Of a stretch of 64,000 bases of DNA, positions 16,301 through 24,023 are shown one piece after another; position 1 is the first letter of the stretch; each line of letters starts with the position of its first letter. This stretch comes from Brevibacillus fortis. GTDB lineage: Bacteria > Bacillota > Bacilli > Brevibacillales > Brevibacillaceae. Under the pieces are notes generated by a model. It saw only the letters and a program-made list of their open reading frames with translations. It was not told where the DNA came from and did not search any database. The translations under genes were made by a program, and so were the position numbers. The stretch covers positions 1 to 64,000 of the forward strand of contig NZ_PXZM01000006.1 in NCBI RefSeq assembly GCF_003013395.1, given 5' to 3'.

Positions 16301-16793
16301 CGCCTTTAATAATAATGGGGTAGCCGTATTCTTTGGCAAAAAGAAGCGCCTCTTGGAGTGTTTCGATTGGCTCCGGAGTGCCTGGAATCACTGGGATTTC
16401 CGCTTCAGTCGCAAGACGACGGGCTTCTACTTTGTCCCCGAATTTTTCGATCAGCTCAGGGGATGGACCAATGAAAATGATGCCTTCCTCTTGGCAACGC
16501 TTTGCAAAATCAGCATTTTCAGCAAGGAATCCATAGCCTGGGTGAATGGCATCGATATCGTTGCGCTTGGCAATTTCGATGATACTTTCAATATCGAGGT
16601 AAGCCTCAATAGGCCCTTTTCCCGCTCCAACCAAGTATGACTCGTCAGCCTTGAAGCGATGGATAGAAACGTTGTCCTGCTCGGAGTACACGGCTACCGT
16701 ACGTATGCCGAGTTCCGTTGCTGCACGAAAGATCCGAATGGCGATCTCACCGCGGTTTGCTACCAGTAGGCGATTGATTTTTCTCTTTTTCAT
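13347..16793 (-). CDS. pyc: pyruvate carboxylase
   Basis: A biotin-dependent enzyme that carboxylates pyruvate to oxaloacetate with ATP and bicarbonate, replenishing the TCA cycle. It has 1148 residues, the usual full length. Domains in order: biotin carboxylase (1-450; ANRGEIAIRIFRAA, GGGGRGMRIV), carboxyltransferase (about 530-800; TTFRDAHQSLFATRVRT, LHTHDTSGNAGA) and the C-terminal biotinyl domain with the biotin-lysine motif SEAMKMET. The start is at 16793, where a GGGGGAGAG ribosome site precedes the ATG; the open frame runs further upstream without one. It appears to be monocistronic. Confidence 0.97.
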   Translation of the reverse strand: MKKRKINRLLVANRGEIAIRIFRAATELGIRTVAVYSEQDNVSIHRFKADESYLVGAGKGPIEAYLDIESIIEIAKRNDIDAIHPGYGFLAENADFAKRCQEEGIIFIGPSPELIEKFGDKVEARRLATEAEIPVIPGTPEPIETLQEALLFAKEYGYPIIIKGVSGGGGRGMRIVRSQEELQDSLDRARSEARSSFGNAKVYLERYLEQPKHIEVQILGDNHGNIVHLYERDCSVQRRHQKVVEVAPSLSLDDKLREDICHAALTLMQKVGYSNAGTVEFLLTPDKRFYFIEVNPRIQVEHTITELITGIDIVQSQIRVAEGHSLSDAEIGIRAQSDIQMSGFAIQCRVTTEDAENNFLPDAGRLSAWRSGGGFGVRLDGGNGYPGAIITPFYDSLLVKISTYGASFDQAARKMLRTLREFRIRGVKTNLPFLENVVTHPDFLSGNYDTSFIDTKPELFIFPGRQDRGTKLLSYIGDTIVNGYPGLGKSEKKPHFDSPRIPRTPFTQPYPDGTKQILDKEGADGLVRWIQEQKQVLVTDTTFRDAHQSLFATRVRTYDIASIAEATGKLGSGLFSLEMWGGATFDTTMRFLQESPWERLQILRQRIPNVLFQMLLRGANGVGYTNYPDNVIQSFVKASAENGIDVFRIFDSLNWLPGMQTAIEAVRESGKVAEAAICYTGDILDPSKTKYTLDYYVNLAKELEKAGAHILAIKDMAGLLKPYAAYSLVSALKQEISIPIHLHTHDTSGNAGAMLLKAIEAGVDIVDACVSSLSGLTSQPSLNGLIASLAHTERETGLSLDSFNKLSDYWEDVRPYYQGFESGMKASNTEVYVHEMPGGQYTNLEQQAKAVGLEGRWDEVKHMYAVVNQMCGDIVKVTPSSKVVGDMALFMVQNNLNEENIWEKGTRLDFPDSVIQFFQGYLGQPPGGFPKELQELVLKGRDAFTARPGELLAPIDFTQVAAELGAKIGREPSHLDVLSYIMYPQVYLQFEQRLKEYGDLSVLNTGTFFYGLRPGEETAITIERGKTLIIKLVAVGELHPDGRRIIYFELNGQPREIFIRDQSAKVSELIRRKAEAQNPAHLGASMPGKVLKVLVAEGDKVRKGEHLLVSEAMKMETTIQAPLDGKIKAVYVKAGEAIQTGDLLIEME

Positions 16794-16905
16794 TATTCTC
16801 TCCCCCTTACGTCTCGGAAAAAAAGACGTATTAAAATTATATATAGAACAAATATACAAAATTTTCACGACACAAGACACACTTTTTTCGATTACAGGAG
16901 GATGG

Positions 16906-17349
16906 ATGAACGTGACCAATCAGAACGACAGGCTGCCTGTATTTGTGTACGGCACACTTTTGGCGGGCTTTGGAAATCATAGGAATTACGTCAAACCGTA
17001 TAAGCATGAGGCAACACTTGCAACGATTCAAGGTCAGATCTATCATTTGCCGGCAGGCTATCCGGGATTGCTTCAAGGAGAGCAGGAGGTCGTGGGGGAA
17101 ATCGTCACGTTTGCTCCTGATGTGTACGAGCAAGCACTAGCTGGACTGGACGAGCTGGAGACGTACTATGGTGAGGGTGATCAGCGCAATGAATATGAAC
17201 GAATCATCGTGCCTGCGACAATGGAAGGAACAGGTCAGGTCGTGAACGTCTACGTATATCGTTATTTGGACCAAGAACTTGTCAAGCAAACAGGGGTGCA
17301 CATTCCGCATGGGAATTGGCGACGCTACATGCAAGAGCTGTCTGAATAG
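16906..17349 (+). CDS. gamma-glutamylcyclotransferase family protein
   Basis: A 147-residue AIG2/GGCT-like protein. The family N-terminal motif is VFVYGTLLAGFGNHR, with the substrate-loop YGTL. The conserved acidic region is ALAGLDELETYYGE, where the Glu is the usual catalytic base, and the C-terminal YVYRYLD follows. Members release 5-oxoproline from gamma-glutamyl compounds; the substrate here is not determinable. Start ATG at 16906 with ACAGGAGGA upstream. It is divergent from pyc. Confidence 0.85.
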   Translation: MNVTNQNDRLPVFVYGTLLAGFGNHRNYVKPYKHEATLATIQGQIYHLPAGYPGLLQGEQEVVGEIVTFAPDVYEQALAGLDELETYYGEGDQRNEYERIIVPATMEGTGQVVNVYVYRYLDQELVKQTGVHIPHGNWRRYMQELSE

Positions 17350-17398
17350 CCAGTGCTAGTTTTGCCAAAACTGGTAGGGAAAAGGAGGGAACCCTACC

Positions 17399-17932
17399 AT
17401 GGAATTACTCCATTGTGATCCTGCACAGATCTGGCGTTACCTGATTCCGCAAAATCACTGGATGTTTCCCGACGAAGTTCCAGAAGATGAACTGATCTTT
17501 CATTATCGCGACCATATTTATTTTGTAAACAATGACGGCTCAGTTTTGTCCATGCCTCAGCCTGCTTGCTTCGAAACGCTGGATATGGGGACCTTGCTGG
17601 AGTATTTGGCAATATCGGATGACACCATTGATTTTGACGATGAAGGAGAATTCGATTACGGTCATGTCTTAAAGCGTATGGGGTATATCGTGCCAGTCAG
17701 GGACAAACGGGAAAAAGCCACGTATCAAATCGAGATTATCAACACGGCATTGCCAAAAGCACATGGAACGCGGTACGAAATGAAGCAGGTTACCTTCGCT
17801 TTTGCCCTCTATCACGCGCTGATGCGCTGTCATGAGCTGAATGCGAAAACGGATTGGGAATATGAGCATGAAGTGAAGCGAATCGCCAAGGTACAAGCCA
17901 AGCAAGGTGGTAAAGTGCAAGTGAATCTGTAA
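17399..17932 (+). CDS. hypothetical protein
   Basis: A 177-residue soluble acidic protein I do not recognise. It is rich in Asp/Glu and His in the first half (FDDEGEFDYGHVLKRMG) and has a helical C-terminal half (FAFALYHALMRCHELNAK). No signal peptide or membrane segment. A strong AAGGAGGGA ribosome site precedes the ATG. It lies 49 nt after the cyclotransferase gene and may share its transcript. Confidence 0.65.
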   Translation: MELLHCDPAQIWRYLIPQNHWMFPDEVPEDELIFHYRDHIYFVNNDGSVLSMPQPACFETLDMGTLLEYLAISDDTIDFDDEGEFDYGHVLKRMGYIVPVRDKREKATYQIEIINTALPKAHGTRYEMKQVTFAFALYHALMRCHELNAKTDWEYEHEVKRIAKVQAKQGGKVQVNL

Positions 17933-18020
17933 TTTCTACTATTGGCATAGTGAAAAAAAGTGAATGATAGGGTATGATAATTGAGGTACATATGAAAGAT
18001 TTGGTGAGGAGGAAGAAATC

Positions 18021-18542
18021 ATGACAACTGCTGTTGAGCGTCAAGGCGCATTTGTATTCAAAGGTGGTCCTGTAACACTACTCGGTCCTGAAATCAAAGT
18101 GGGAGATACTGCTCCTAACTTTACTGTAGTAGGTGGCGATCTGTCCCCTGTAACTTTGGAAGACTCCAAAGGCACTATTCGCATCATCTCCGTAATCCCT
18201 TCTATTGACACAGGCGTGTGCGATGCACAAACTCGCCGTTTCAACGAAGAGGCTGCGAAATTGGAAGGCGTAACGGTGTTGACTGTTTCCGTTGACCTGC
18301 CATTCGCGCAAAACCGCTGGTGCGGTGCTGCTGGCATCGACAAGGTGAAAACAGTATCTGACCACAAAGACCTGTCCTTCGGTACAGCTTATGGCGTAGC
18401 GATCAAAGAATTCCGTCTCTTGGCTCGCGCTGTATTCGTAATCGATGCAAACGACAAGGTTGTACACGCTGAGTATGTGGCTGCTGCTGGTGAGCATCCA
18501 AACTACGAAGCTGCGATTGCTGCTGCACAAGCTGCGAAGTAA
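18021..18542 (+). CDS. tpx: thiol peroxidase (Tpx-type peroxiredoxin)
   Basis: A thioredoxin-dependent peroxidase of 173 residues that reduces hydrogen peroxide and alkyl hydroperoxides in the cytosol. The peroxidatic cysteine is in [18 protein letters not shown] (near 61) and the resolving cysteine in [12 protein letters not shown] (near 95), the Tpx arrangement. The upstream GGVVT-type start ([22 protein letters not shown]) is also typical. The ribosome site is GGTGAGGAGG. Monocistronic with a good terminator. Confidence 0.96.
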   Translation: MTTAVERQGAFVFKGGPVTLLGPEIKVGDTAPNFTVVGGDLSPVTLEDSKGTIRIISVIPSIDTGVCDAQTRRFNEEAAKLEGVTVLTVSVDLPFAQNRWCGAAGIDKVKTVSDHKDLSFGTAYGVAIKEFRLLARAVFVIDANDKVVHAEYVAAAGEHPNYEAAIAAAQAAK

Positions 18543-18558
18543 GCAAAATCATAAGCAA

Positions 18559-18596
18559 GCTCCCTTTTTGTCCAAGTGACGAAAAGGGAGTTTTTT
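18559..18596 (+). terminator. terminator of tpx
   Basis: CTCCCTTTTT pairs with GAAAAGGGAG around a 12-nt loop, followed by six T. Confidence 0.9.
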
Positions 18597-18622
18597 ATTT
18601 GCAGCAAGTGGAAAAAATAGTC

Positions 18623-18652
18623 TTGACGGAATTGGTAACCAGTGGTTATATT
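18623..18652 (+). promoter_or_regulatory. sigma-A promoter of the TetR/metallo-hydrolase operon
   Basis: TTGACG (18623-18628) and TATATT (18647-18652) with an 18-bp spacer (or TTATAT with 17 bp). The first TetR-type operator covers the spacer and the -10 edge. Confidence 0.7.
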
Positions 18653-18680
18653 ATAACCAACGGTTACTAACCACTGGTTA
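18636..18680 (+). promoter_or_regulatory. three tandem TAACCnnnGGTTA operators
   Basis: Three copies of the dyad TAACC-N3-GGTTA occur at 18636-18648, 18654-18666 and 18668-18680 (central triplets AGT, AAC, ACT). They overlap the promoter and the transcription start of the downstream TetR-family gene, which suggests autorepression. Confidence 0.75.
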
Positions 18681-18718
18681 CAAAAACCACAACAGAAGTA
18701 AGGAGCTGAATATCACGC

Positions 18719-19348
18719 ATGGCAAGCAAACAAGAAATACGCTCAGAAGAAACGAAACGGGCGATTTTGACGGCGGCAGCAGACCTATTCGCCACCCGAG
18801 ACTTTGATACGGTCTCCATCAGGGAAATCGCCAAAGCAGCCGGCTGTTCTCATACAACTCTCTATATATATTTCAAGGACAAAGAAGCGCTACTTCATCA
18901 TCTGTCCAAGGAACCGTTGCAAAGCTTGGCGCAACAAATGGAAGAAACACTATCAAAACGCGGACGAACACCAGAAGAGATCTTGCGTGAAATCAGCAGT
19001 CAGTTCATCCACTTTTGCTTGCGCAACCGAACGATGTATACCTTATTCTTCATGATCAAAGCCTCTCGGATCGATGTAGAGGAACCGGAAAAAGAATTGC
19101 AAACGCTGCGCAATCAATTGTTTGGTTTGTTGAGGCAGGCAGTAAGTAGATGCTTGCCAAGTGAGATAGAGGAAGAAAAAGCGCTTGCCCATGCACGGAT
19201 TTACTTCTACACGCTGCATGGCATCGTCGGTACGTATACACATTCCGAAGAACCGTTGGACAGCTTGATGGAAAGGCTGGCACCTACATTCGCTTTAGCT
19301 GTAGATGTTTTTCTCGCAGGAAGTCAAAAAATAATGAACAGGGAGTGA
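18719..19348 (+). CDS. TetR/AcrR family regulator
   Basis: A 209-residue repressor. The N-terminal helix-turn-helix (about 10-55) shows the family pattern ILTAAADLFATRDFDTVSIREIAKAAGCSHTTLYIYFKDKEALL. The C-terminal ligand-binding half is helical and of unknown specificity. It is the first gene of a two-gene operon with a metallo-hydrolase, preceded by three matching operators that it most likely binds. Start ATG at 18719 after AAGGAGCTG. Confidence 0.9.
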   Translation: MASKQEIRSEETKRAILTAAADLFATRDFDTVSIREIAKAAGCSHTTLYIYFKDKEALLHHLSKEPLQSLAQQMEETLSKRGRTPEEILREISSQFIHFCLRNRTMYTLFFMIKASRIDVEEPEKELQTLRNQLFGLLRQAVSRCLPSEIEEEKALAHARIYFYTLHGIVGTYTHSEEPLDSLMERLAPTFALAVDVFLAGSQKIMNRE

Positions 19349-19355
19349 CGATAGA

Positions 19356-20060
19356 ATGATCAGAGTGGAACAAATCTCGGAGAACATTTGGTGTATCAAA
19401 GCGTGGTTGTTGATTCCTTTGCGGGTCTGGATTGTCAGGGAGGAAGACGGCGTTACACTTGTCGATGCGGGGATGCCATTTATGACAAAACGGATTATGG
19501 CATTTATCAAGCAGTTGAATGCAGGACCACTCAAACGAATTTTGCTGACGCATGGTCATTCGGATCACGTGGGGGCCGTTAAAAAAATCACGGAGGCAGA
19601 ATCTGTACCAGTCTATGCACATCGAATCGAAATTCCATATATGGAAGGGCAAGAGCTGTATCCTCGTCGTAAAAAGCTGGAAGCAAACGTTCAGCCGGGC
19701 GTAGCTCAGTCTTTGCCAGAGGATGCCGAAGGGAATGTAGCTCCGATAGGCGGACTGCAACCGTATCTGACACCTGGTCATTCTCCGGGGCATGTGGTGT
19801 ATTATCACGAAAAGGACGGAGTGCTTTTGGCGGGAGACTTGTTTACTTCCAAACGCGGCAGATTGCATCGTCCCATGCCGATGTTCACAGCGGATATGGC
19901 ACAAGCACTCAAAAGCAGTTTGATCGTCCGACAATTGCGACCACGCCATTTGGAAGTATGTCATGGCAAGCCGATTCAAAATCCGGCAGGGCAGCTCGAT
20001 GACTATTTGAAAGAGGTCTCTACTTCTTTTTCGATTCCAAGTAGTGTTTGGCAATCATAG
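19356..20060 (+). CDS. metallo-beta-lactamase-fold hydrolase
   Basis: A 234-residue MBL-fold enzyme. The zinc motif HGHSDHVG is near residue 67; a further His is in TPGHSPGHVVYY (near 140), the bridging Asp is in LLAGDLFTS, and the last His is in EVCHGKP. It starts 7 nt after the TetR gene, with which it is co-transcribed. The substrate is unknown; lactonases and thioesterases with this layout are common. The local regulator suggests that a small hydrophobic compound induces it (inference). Confidence 0.88.
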   Translation: MIRVEQISENIWCIKAWLLIPLRVWIVREEDGVTLVDAGMPFMTKRIMAFIKQLNAGPLKRILLTHGHSDHVGAVKKITEAESVPVYAHRIEIPYMEGQELYPRRKKLEANVQPGVAQSLPEDAEGNVAPIGGLQPYLTPGHSPGHVVYYHEKDGVLLAGDLFTSKRGRLHRPMPMFTADMAQALKSSLIVRQLRPRHLEVCHGKPIQNPAGQLDDYLKEVSTSFSIPSSVWQS

Positions 20061-20133
20061 GGCATTTTTCGCCTGAATCGAATCGGATGAAACGAATCCC
20101 CTTTTCCTCCCGTCATAGGTTTGAGGTGATTGG

Positions 20134-20649
20134 ATGAAAAAGGTAGGATGGATTGGTCAACTATTTCTGATAGCGACACTGTTACTGACGGGGTGTGGGA
20201 ACGGATCGTCCGCGCAAGGGAATTCGCAGCTTGCGCAACCACCGCAGCCAGTCATCGAATGGAGTGGAAAAACAGCTGCGACGGTGCCTGCATCTTCCTG
20301 CTGGAGCTATAATAACGAGGCGATCTGCAAGGATACGGCGGCACCACCGGAACTCGTCGCAGAGCAAAAGCCTGCACCGCTGCAAGTAAGGCCAGGGGCC
20401 ACGCTGACCGTAACTTTTGCCCAGCAGCCAACCGCAAATACGCTCAAGGTAACCCAATGGAATGGCATGAAAGAAGTGGAGCAAGTGATAGAGAATGGCA
20501 ATCAGTGGAAGGCGCCCGAACAGCCAGGCTGGTATTTGTTTGACGTTCGCGGTCAGTGGGCGCAAGGTGATGCAGGTCATGCATTTGTTATCGAAGTAAA
20601 GGACAGCATCGGATCATCCTTCCAGACGGTTATGGCCAAACAGCCATGA
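20134..20649 (+). CDS. putative lipoprotein
   Basis: A 171-residue secreted lipoprotein. The N-terminal signal peptide ends in the lipobox LLTGCGNGSS, with Cys near 22 as the lipidated residue. The mature part has two extra Cys residues (SCWSYNNEAICKD) that could form a disulphide, and a beta-rich C-terminal part (WYLFDVRGQWAQGDAGHAFVIEV) that looks like an immunoglobulin-type fold. I do not recognise a specific family. Confidence 0.75.
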   Translation: MKKVGWIGQLFLIATLLLTGCGNGSSAQGNSQLAQPPQPVIEWSGKTAATVPASSCWSYNNEAICKDTAAPPELVAEQKPAPLQVRPGATLTVTFAQQPTANTLKVTQWNGMKEVEQVIENGNQWKAPEQPGWYLFDVRGQWAQGDAGHAFVIEVKDSIGSSFQTVMAKQP

Positions 20650-20698
20650 TCGTTTTTTGCTATACTGAAGGGGAGGGAAGACTTAAAGGAGAGACAAC

Positions 20699-21619
20699 AT
20701 GCTAGAAGAAGTAATAAGCTTCACGGTTGATGAGGCAGATGCAGGGCAAACTGTGCGAGAAGTACTTCAAAAGCGGTATGGTGTATCGCGTCGCTTGCTC
20801 ATTCGTGCTAAGTTTAAAGGCTCCATTACACGGAATGGCGTCCTCGTATTCGTGAACGAAAAATTGCAAGTTGGCGACAAAATAGCAGTCATGGTTGAAG
20901 AAGAGGCAGAAGAGACCGTTGCTCCAGAGGACATGCCGCTCTCCATCCGTTATGAGGACGAGGATTTGATGGTCATCGCAAAGCCAGCGGGATTGGTCGT
21001 TCATCCGACAGGAAATCATCCGAGTGGAACCTTGGCAAACGGGATGATCGCTTATTGGAAAAAGCGTGGCGAGCACAGAAAGTTCCGAGCGGTGAACCGT
21101 TTGGATAAAGATACATCAGGCTTGATGATCGTGGCGAAAAATCAATGGGCGCATGAACAATTCAGCCGCATGCAACAGATCAGGACGCTTACGCGGACCT
21201 ATCGAGCTATCGTGCAAGGGATCGTTGATTCAGACGAAGGGACGATTGATGCCCCGATTGGCCTTGCGGAAAATTCGTTTATCACCAGACAGGTAAGACC
21301 GGATGGGCAGACAGCTGTTACCCATTATCGTGTGCTTGCCCGAGGAGAAGGAATGAGTTTTGTCGAGGTGAAGCTGGAGACTGGGCGAACACATCAGATT
21401 CGCGTGCATATGAGCAGTGAAGGGCATCCACTAGCAGGAGATGATCTGTACGGGGGAGAACGGGAGCATATCGGCAGACAAGCTTTGCACGCATGGGGGC
21501 TATCCTTTGTCCATCCGCGTAGCGGTCTTGCGATGAGCTGGGAGGAGCCGCTGCCAAGCGACATGGAGCAGGTAGCCCAACAGTTTTTTCCGGATTATCT
21601 GCGCAAGGAAATGACCTAG
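20699..21619 (+). CDS. RluD-family 23S rRNA-type pseudouridine synthase
   Basis: A 306-residue RluA/RluD-family enzyme that isomerises uridine to pseudouridine in rRNA or tRNA. The N-terminal part (10-80) is S4-like (VREVLQKRYGVSRRLLIRAK). The catalytic domain has the motif HRLDKDTSGL in the variant form NRLDKDTSGLMIVAKN, with catalytic Asp near 138. The family end motif GRTHQIRVHMSSEGHPLAGDDLYGG is complete. An extended -10 (TGCTATACT at 20658-20666) may drive it. Which paralogue (YjbO, YlyB or YhcT type) cannot be decided by eye. Confidence 0.92.
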   Translation: MLEEVISFTVDEADAGQTVREVLQKRYGVSRRLLIRAKFKGSITRNGVLVFVNEKLQVGDKIAVMVEEEAEETVAPEDMPLSIRYEDEDLMVIAKPAGLVVHPTGNHPSGTLANGMIAYWKKRGEHRKFRAVNRLDKDTSGLMIVAKNQWAHEQFSRMQQIRTLTRTYRAIVQGIVDSDEGTIDAPIGLAENSFITRQVRPDGQTAVTHYRVLARGEGMSFVEVKLETGRTHQIRVHMSSEGHPLAGDDLYGGEREHIGRQALHAWGLSFVHPRSGLAMSWEEPLPSDMEQVAQQFFPDYLRKEMT

Positions 21620-21643
21620 GCGAAAAATTTCGTCATTTCCCTC

Positions 21644-21672
21644 TGGAAAGCTGTAAGCGTTTTCGATATGAT
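21644..21672 (+). promoter_or_regulatory. promoter of the FAH-hmgA operon with cre-like box
   Basis: A -10 TATGAT (21667-21672) and a weak -35 TGGAAA (21644-21649) are separated by 17 bp. Between them lies TGTAAGCGTTTTCG (21652-21665), which matches the CcpA cre consensus TGWAANCGNTNWCA at all but the last base. A cre box between -35 and -10 predicts repression by preferred sugars. Confidence 0.55.
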
Positions 21673-21724
21673 AGAAGAAATACGTTACAAACATTGGAAA
21701 CACAACAGAGAATAGCTGGCTGTC

Positions 21725-21754
21725 TGCGGGGGGAAATCCCGCAAAGATTTTTTT
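21725..21754 (+). terminator. terminator-like hairpin in the operon leader
   Basis: TGCGGG pairs with CCCGCA around GGGAAAT, followed by AAAGATTTTTTT. It lies about 50 nt after the predicted start of the FAH operon and could be an attenuator or the delayed terminator of the pseudouridine synthase gene. The rest of the leader (21755-21900) holds no gene. Confidence 0.5.
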
Positions 21755-21900
21755 CAGTAGCAGACTAGACCCAGCTTGCGCCTGATGCCTGTTTCGGATC
21801 GTTTTGACAAAGAGGGCTTCCCTTTTTATTTGTCATGCACCGGAATTGCTTTGGGGGTGAGCTGGGTTTTCTTATTTGCCCAAGAGAAGGAGAGGGTTTC

Positions 21901-22818
21901 ATGAAGCTGGTTTCCTATCGAGAAAGGGAAGAGGATGCTTGGCGAGGGGGGTTTATGCACGAAGGAAGAGTCAAGGATATTGCACATGCTTGCCCGGGGG
22001 CGCCAAGTACAGTGCTGGGTTTGCTCGAGGAGTGGGCGAACTGGTTGCCCGTTCTCCAAACAGCTTACGAGGCACAGGATGGCTGGGATTTGGAGCAAGT
22101 CGAGCTAGGTTCGCCACTTCCCCGTCCCGCCAGCTTTCGTGACTTTTATGCCTTCGAGGCCCATGTGAAGACTGCGCGAGCCAAACGCGGGCTTCCGATG
22201 GTGCCCGAATGGTATCACTTCCCCGTTTTTTATTTTTCAAATGCAGCAGCTTTTACAGGGACGCAAGCGAATATTCGCAGACCAAAAGCAACCGAGTGGC
22301 TGGACTATGAGCTGGAAATAGCCTGCGTAATTGGGAAAGCAGGAGTTAACATTCCAGTTGAACGAGCGGAAGAGCACATCGCAGGATATTGTATCTTAAA
22401 CGACTGGAGCGCCCGGGATATACAGCGCGAGGAGGTCAAGGTCGGCTTAGGGCCAGCCAAGGGCAAGGACTTCGCAACGTCCATGGGACCGTGGCTGGTT
22501 ACACCGGAGGAGCTGGCGGATGTACGCATCACAGGCGAAAAGGGTAGCCGCTACGATCTGGAGATGGTGGCACGTATCAATGGTAACGAGTACTCAAGAG
22601 GAAACCTCAAAGACATTCACTATACATTCGCTGAAATGATTGCTCGCGCCTCGGAGGACTGTTCCTTGTATCCCGGAGATGTCATCGGATCGGGAACAGT
22701 AGGGACTGGCTGCATTTTGGAGCTTGGGGCAGAACAGTATGACTGGCTTGTGCCAGGTGATGTAGTGGAGCTAGAGGTGGAACGCCTCGGTGTGCTCCGC
22801 AATACGATTTCTGAATAA
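21901..22818 (+). CDS. fumarylacetoacetate hydrolase family protein
   Basis: A 305-residue FAH-family enzyme. Members cut C-C bonds of beta-diketo acids, and fumarylacetoacetase completes tyrosine breakdown. The metal site is visible as DYELEIACVIGK (acidic ligands) with ILNDWSARDIQREE and GPAKGKDFATSMGPWLV. The C-terminal motif is PGDVIGSGTVGTGC. Start at 21901 after GAGAAGGAGAGGG. It is the first gene of an operon with homogentisate dioxygenase, which favours a fumarylacetoacetase role, though short FAH proteins have many substrates. Confidence 0.88.
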   Translation: MKLVSYREREEDAWRGGFMHEGRVKDIAHACPGAPSTVLGLLEEWANWLPVLQTAYEAQDGWDLEQVELGSPLPRPASFRDFYAFEAHVKTARAKRGLPMVPEWYHFPVFYFSNAAAFTGTQANIRRPKATEWLDYELEIACVIGKAGVNIPVERAEEHIAGYCILNDWSARDIQREEVKVGLGPAKGKDFATSMGPWLVTPEELADVRITGEKGSRYDLEMVARINGNEYSRGNLKDIHYTFAEMIARASEDCSLYPGDVIGSGTVGTGCILELGAEQYDWLVPGDVVELEVERLGVLRNTISE

Positions 22819-22843
22819 GGATGAAAAAAGGAGGAAGGAACGT

Positions 22844-24004
22844 ATGGCTTTTTATCAAAGGATGGGGGAGCTTCCACAAAAGCGGCATACGACGTTTTAC
22901 AAGCCGGATGGGGGACTATACCGCGAACAAGTGATGGGAACGAAAGGGTTTTCCGGGATTCAATCGATTCTGTATCACCACAATCCGCCTACCCAAGTAA
23001 GGGAGACGCGCAAATACGCAGACGTCCGCTTGGAATATGTAGAGCAGGTTGATTTGAAGCATCAGCATTTTAAAACGTTTGATGTTCAGCTAGGCGGGGA
23101 CCCGATTTTCGGACGGCGCTACATGCTGGGGAATAACGATGTCGTCATGGCTGTATGCGCACCGACAGAGCCGATGGATTACTTTTATCGCAATGCAGAT
23201 GGGGATGAGGTTGTTTTTGTCCATCAAGGTGAGGGAGAGCTGCAAACGGTTTTTGGTACGCTCACTTACAAGCCTGGCGACTACCTCGTCATTCCGATCG
23301 GCACGACCTATCGGATTGTACCTTCTGTGCAGAGTCGTTTCCTCGTCATTGAGTCCCAAAATGAGATCGTTCCCCCAAAGCGTTATCGCAACGAGCATGG
23401 TCAATTATTGGAACATTCTCCGTTTTGTGAACGAGATATTCGTGTACCGGAAAAATTGGTGACACATGTGGAAACCGGAGACTTCGAAGTGCGCGTCAAA
23501 CGCCAGTCCGTGGTCTACAGCTACTTCTTTGACTTCCATCCGTTCGATGTCGTTGGCTGGGACGGTTATTTGTATCCGTATGCACTGAGTGTACATGATT
23601 TTGAACCGATTACTGGACGCATTCACCAACCGCCACCTGTCCATCAAACCTTTGCCGGTCAAAACTTTGTCATCTGCTCGTTCGTTCCGCGGATGTACGA
23701 CTATCATCCGCAAGCGATCCCTGCGCCTTACTATCACAGTAATGTAGAAAGTGACGAGGTGTTATACTACGTAGATGGCAATTTTATGAGTAGAAAAGGG
23801 ATTTACGAGGGTTCTATTACTTTGCATCCAATGGGGATTCCTCACGGGCCGCATCCAGGCAAGGTAGAGGCGAGCATTGGGAAAAAAGAAACGCAGGAGC
23901 TTGCCGTCATGTTGGACACATTCCACCCGCTTCGCGTCACAAAGCATGCGTTGGAAATCGAGGATGAGGCGTACATGGCGAGCTGGTTGCCGCCGCGCGA
24001 GTAG
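22844..24004 (+). CDS. hmgA: homogentisate 1,2-dioxygenase
   Basis: A non-haem Fe(II) ring-cleaving dioxygenase of 386 residues with a cupin-type fold that converts homogentisate to maleylacetoacetate in tyrosine and phenylalanine degradation. Typical stretches: GFSGIQSILYHHNPPTQV at the start, DEVVFVHQGEGELQTVFG, GWDGYLYPYALSVHDFEP, and the iron site near YYHSNVESDEVLYYVDG and GIPHGPHPG. The ATG at 22844 follows AAAGGAGGAA; it lies 25 nt after the FAH gene. Confidence 0.92.
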   Translation: MAFYQRMGELPQKRHTTFYKPDGGLYREQVMGTKGFSGIQSILYHHNPPTQVRETRKYADVRLEYVEQVDLKHQHFKTFDVQLGGDPIFGRRYMLGNNDVVMAVCAPTEPMDYFYRNADGDEVVFVHQGEGELQTVFGTLTYKPGDYLVIPIGTTYRIVPSVQSRFLVIESQNEIVPPKRYRNEHGQLLEHSPFCERDIRVPEKLVTHVETGDFEVRVKRQSVVYSYFFDFHPFDVVGWDGYLYPYALSVHDFEPITGRIHQPPPVHQTFAGQNFVICSFVPRMYDYHPQAIPAPYYHSNVESDEVLYYVDGNFMSRKGIYEGSITLHPMGIPHGPHPGKVEASIGKKETQELAVMLDTFHPLRVTKHALEIEDEAYMASWLPPRE

Positions 24005-24023
24005 GAAGAGGGGTAAGCGTATA

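Noticed and set aside
21679-21900. c-di-GMP-I (GEMM) riboswitch in the homogentisate operon leader
   Set aside because: CCCGCAAAG resembles the CGCAAAG block, but the partner stems, the GNRA loop and its receptor are missing.
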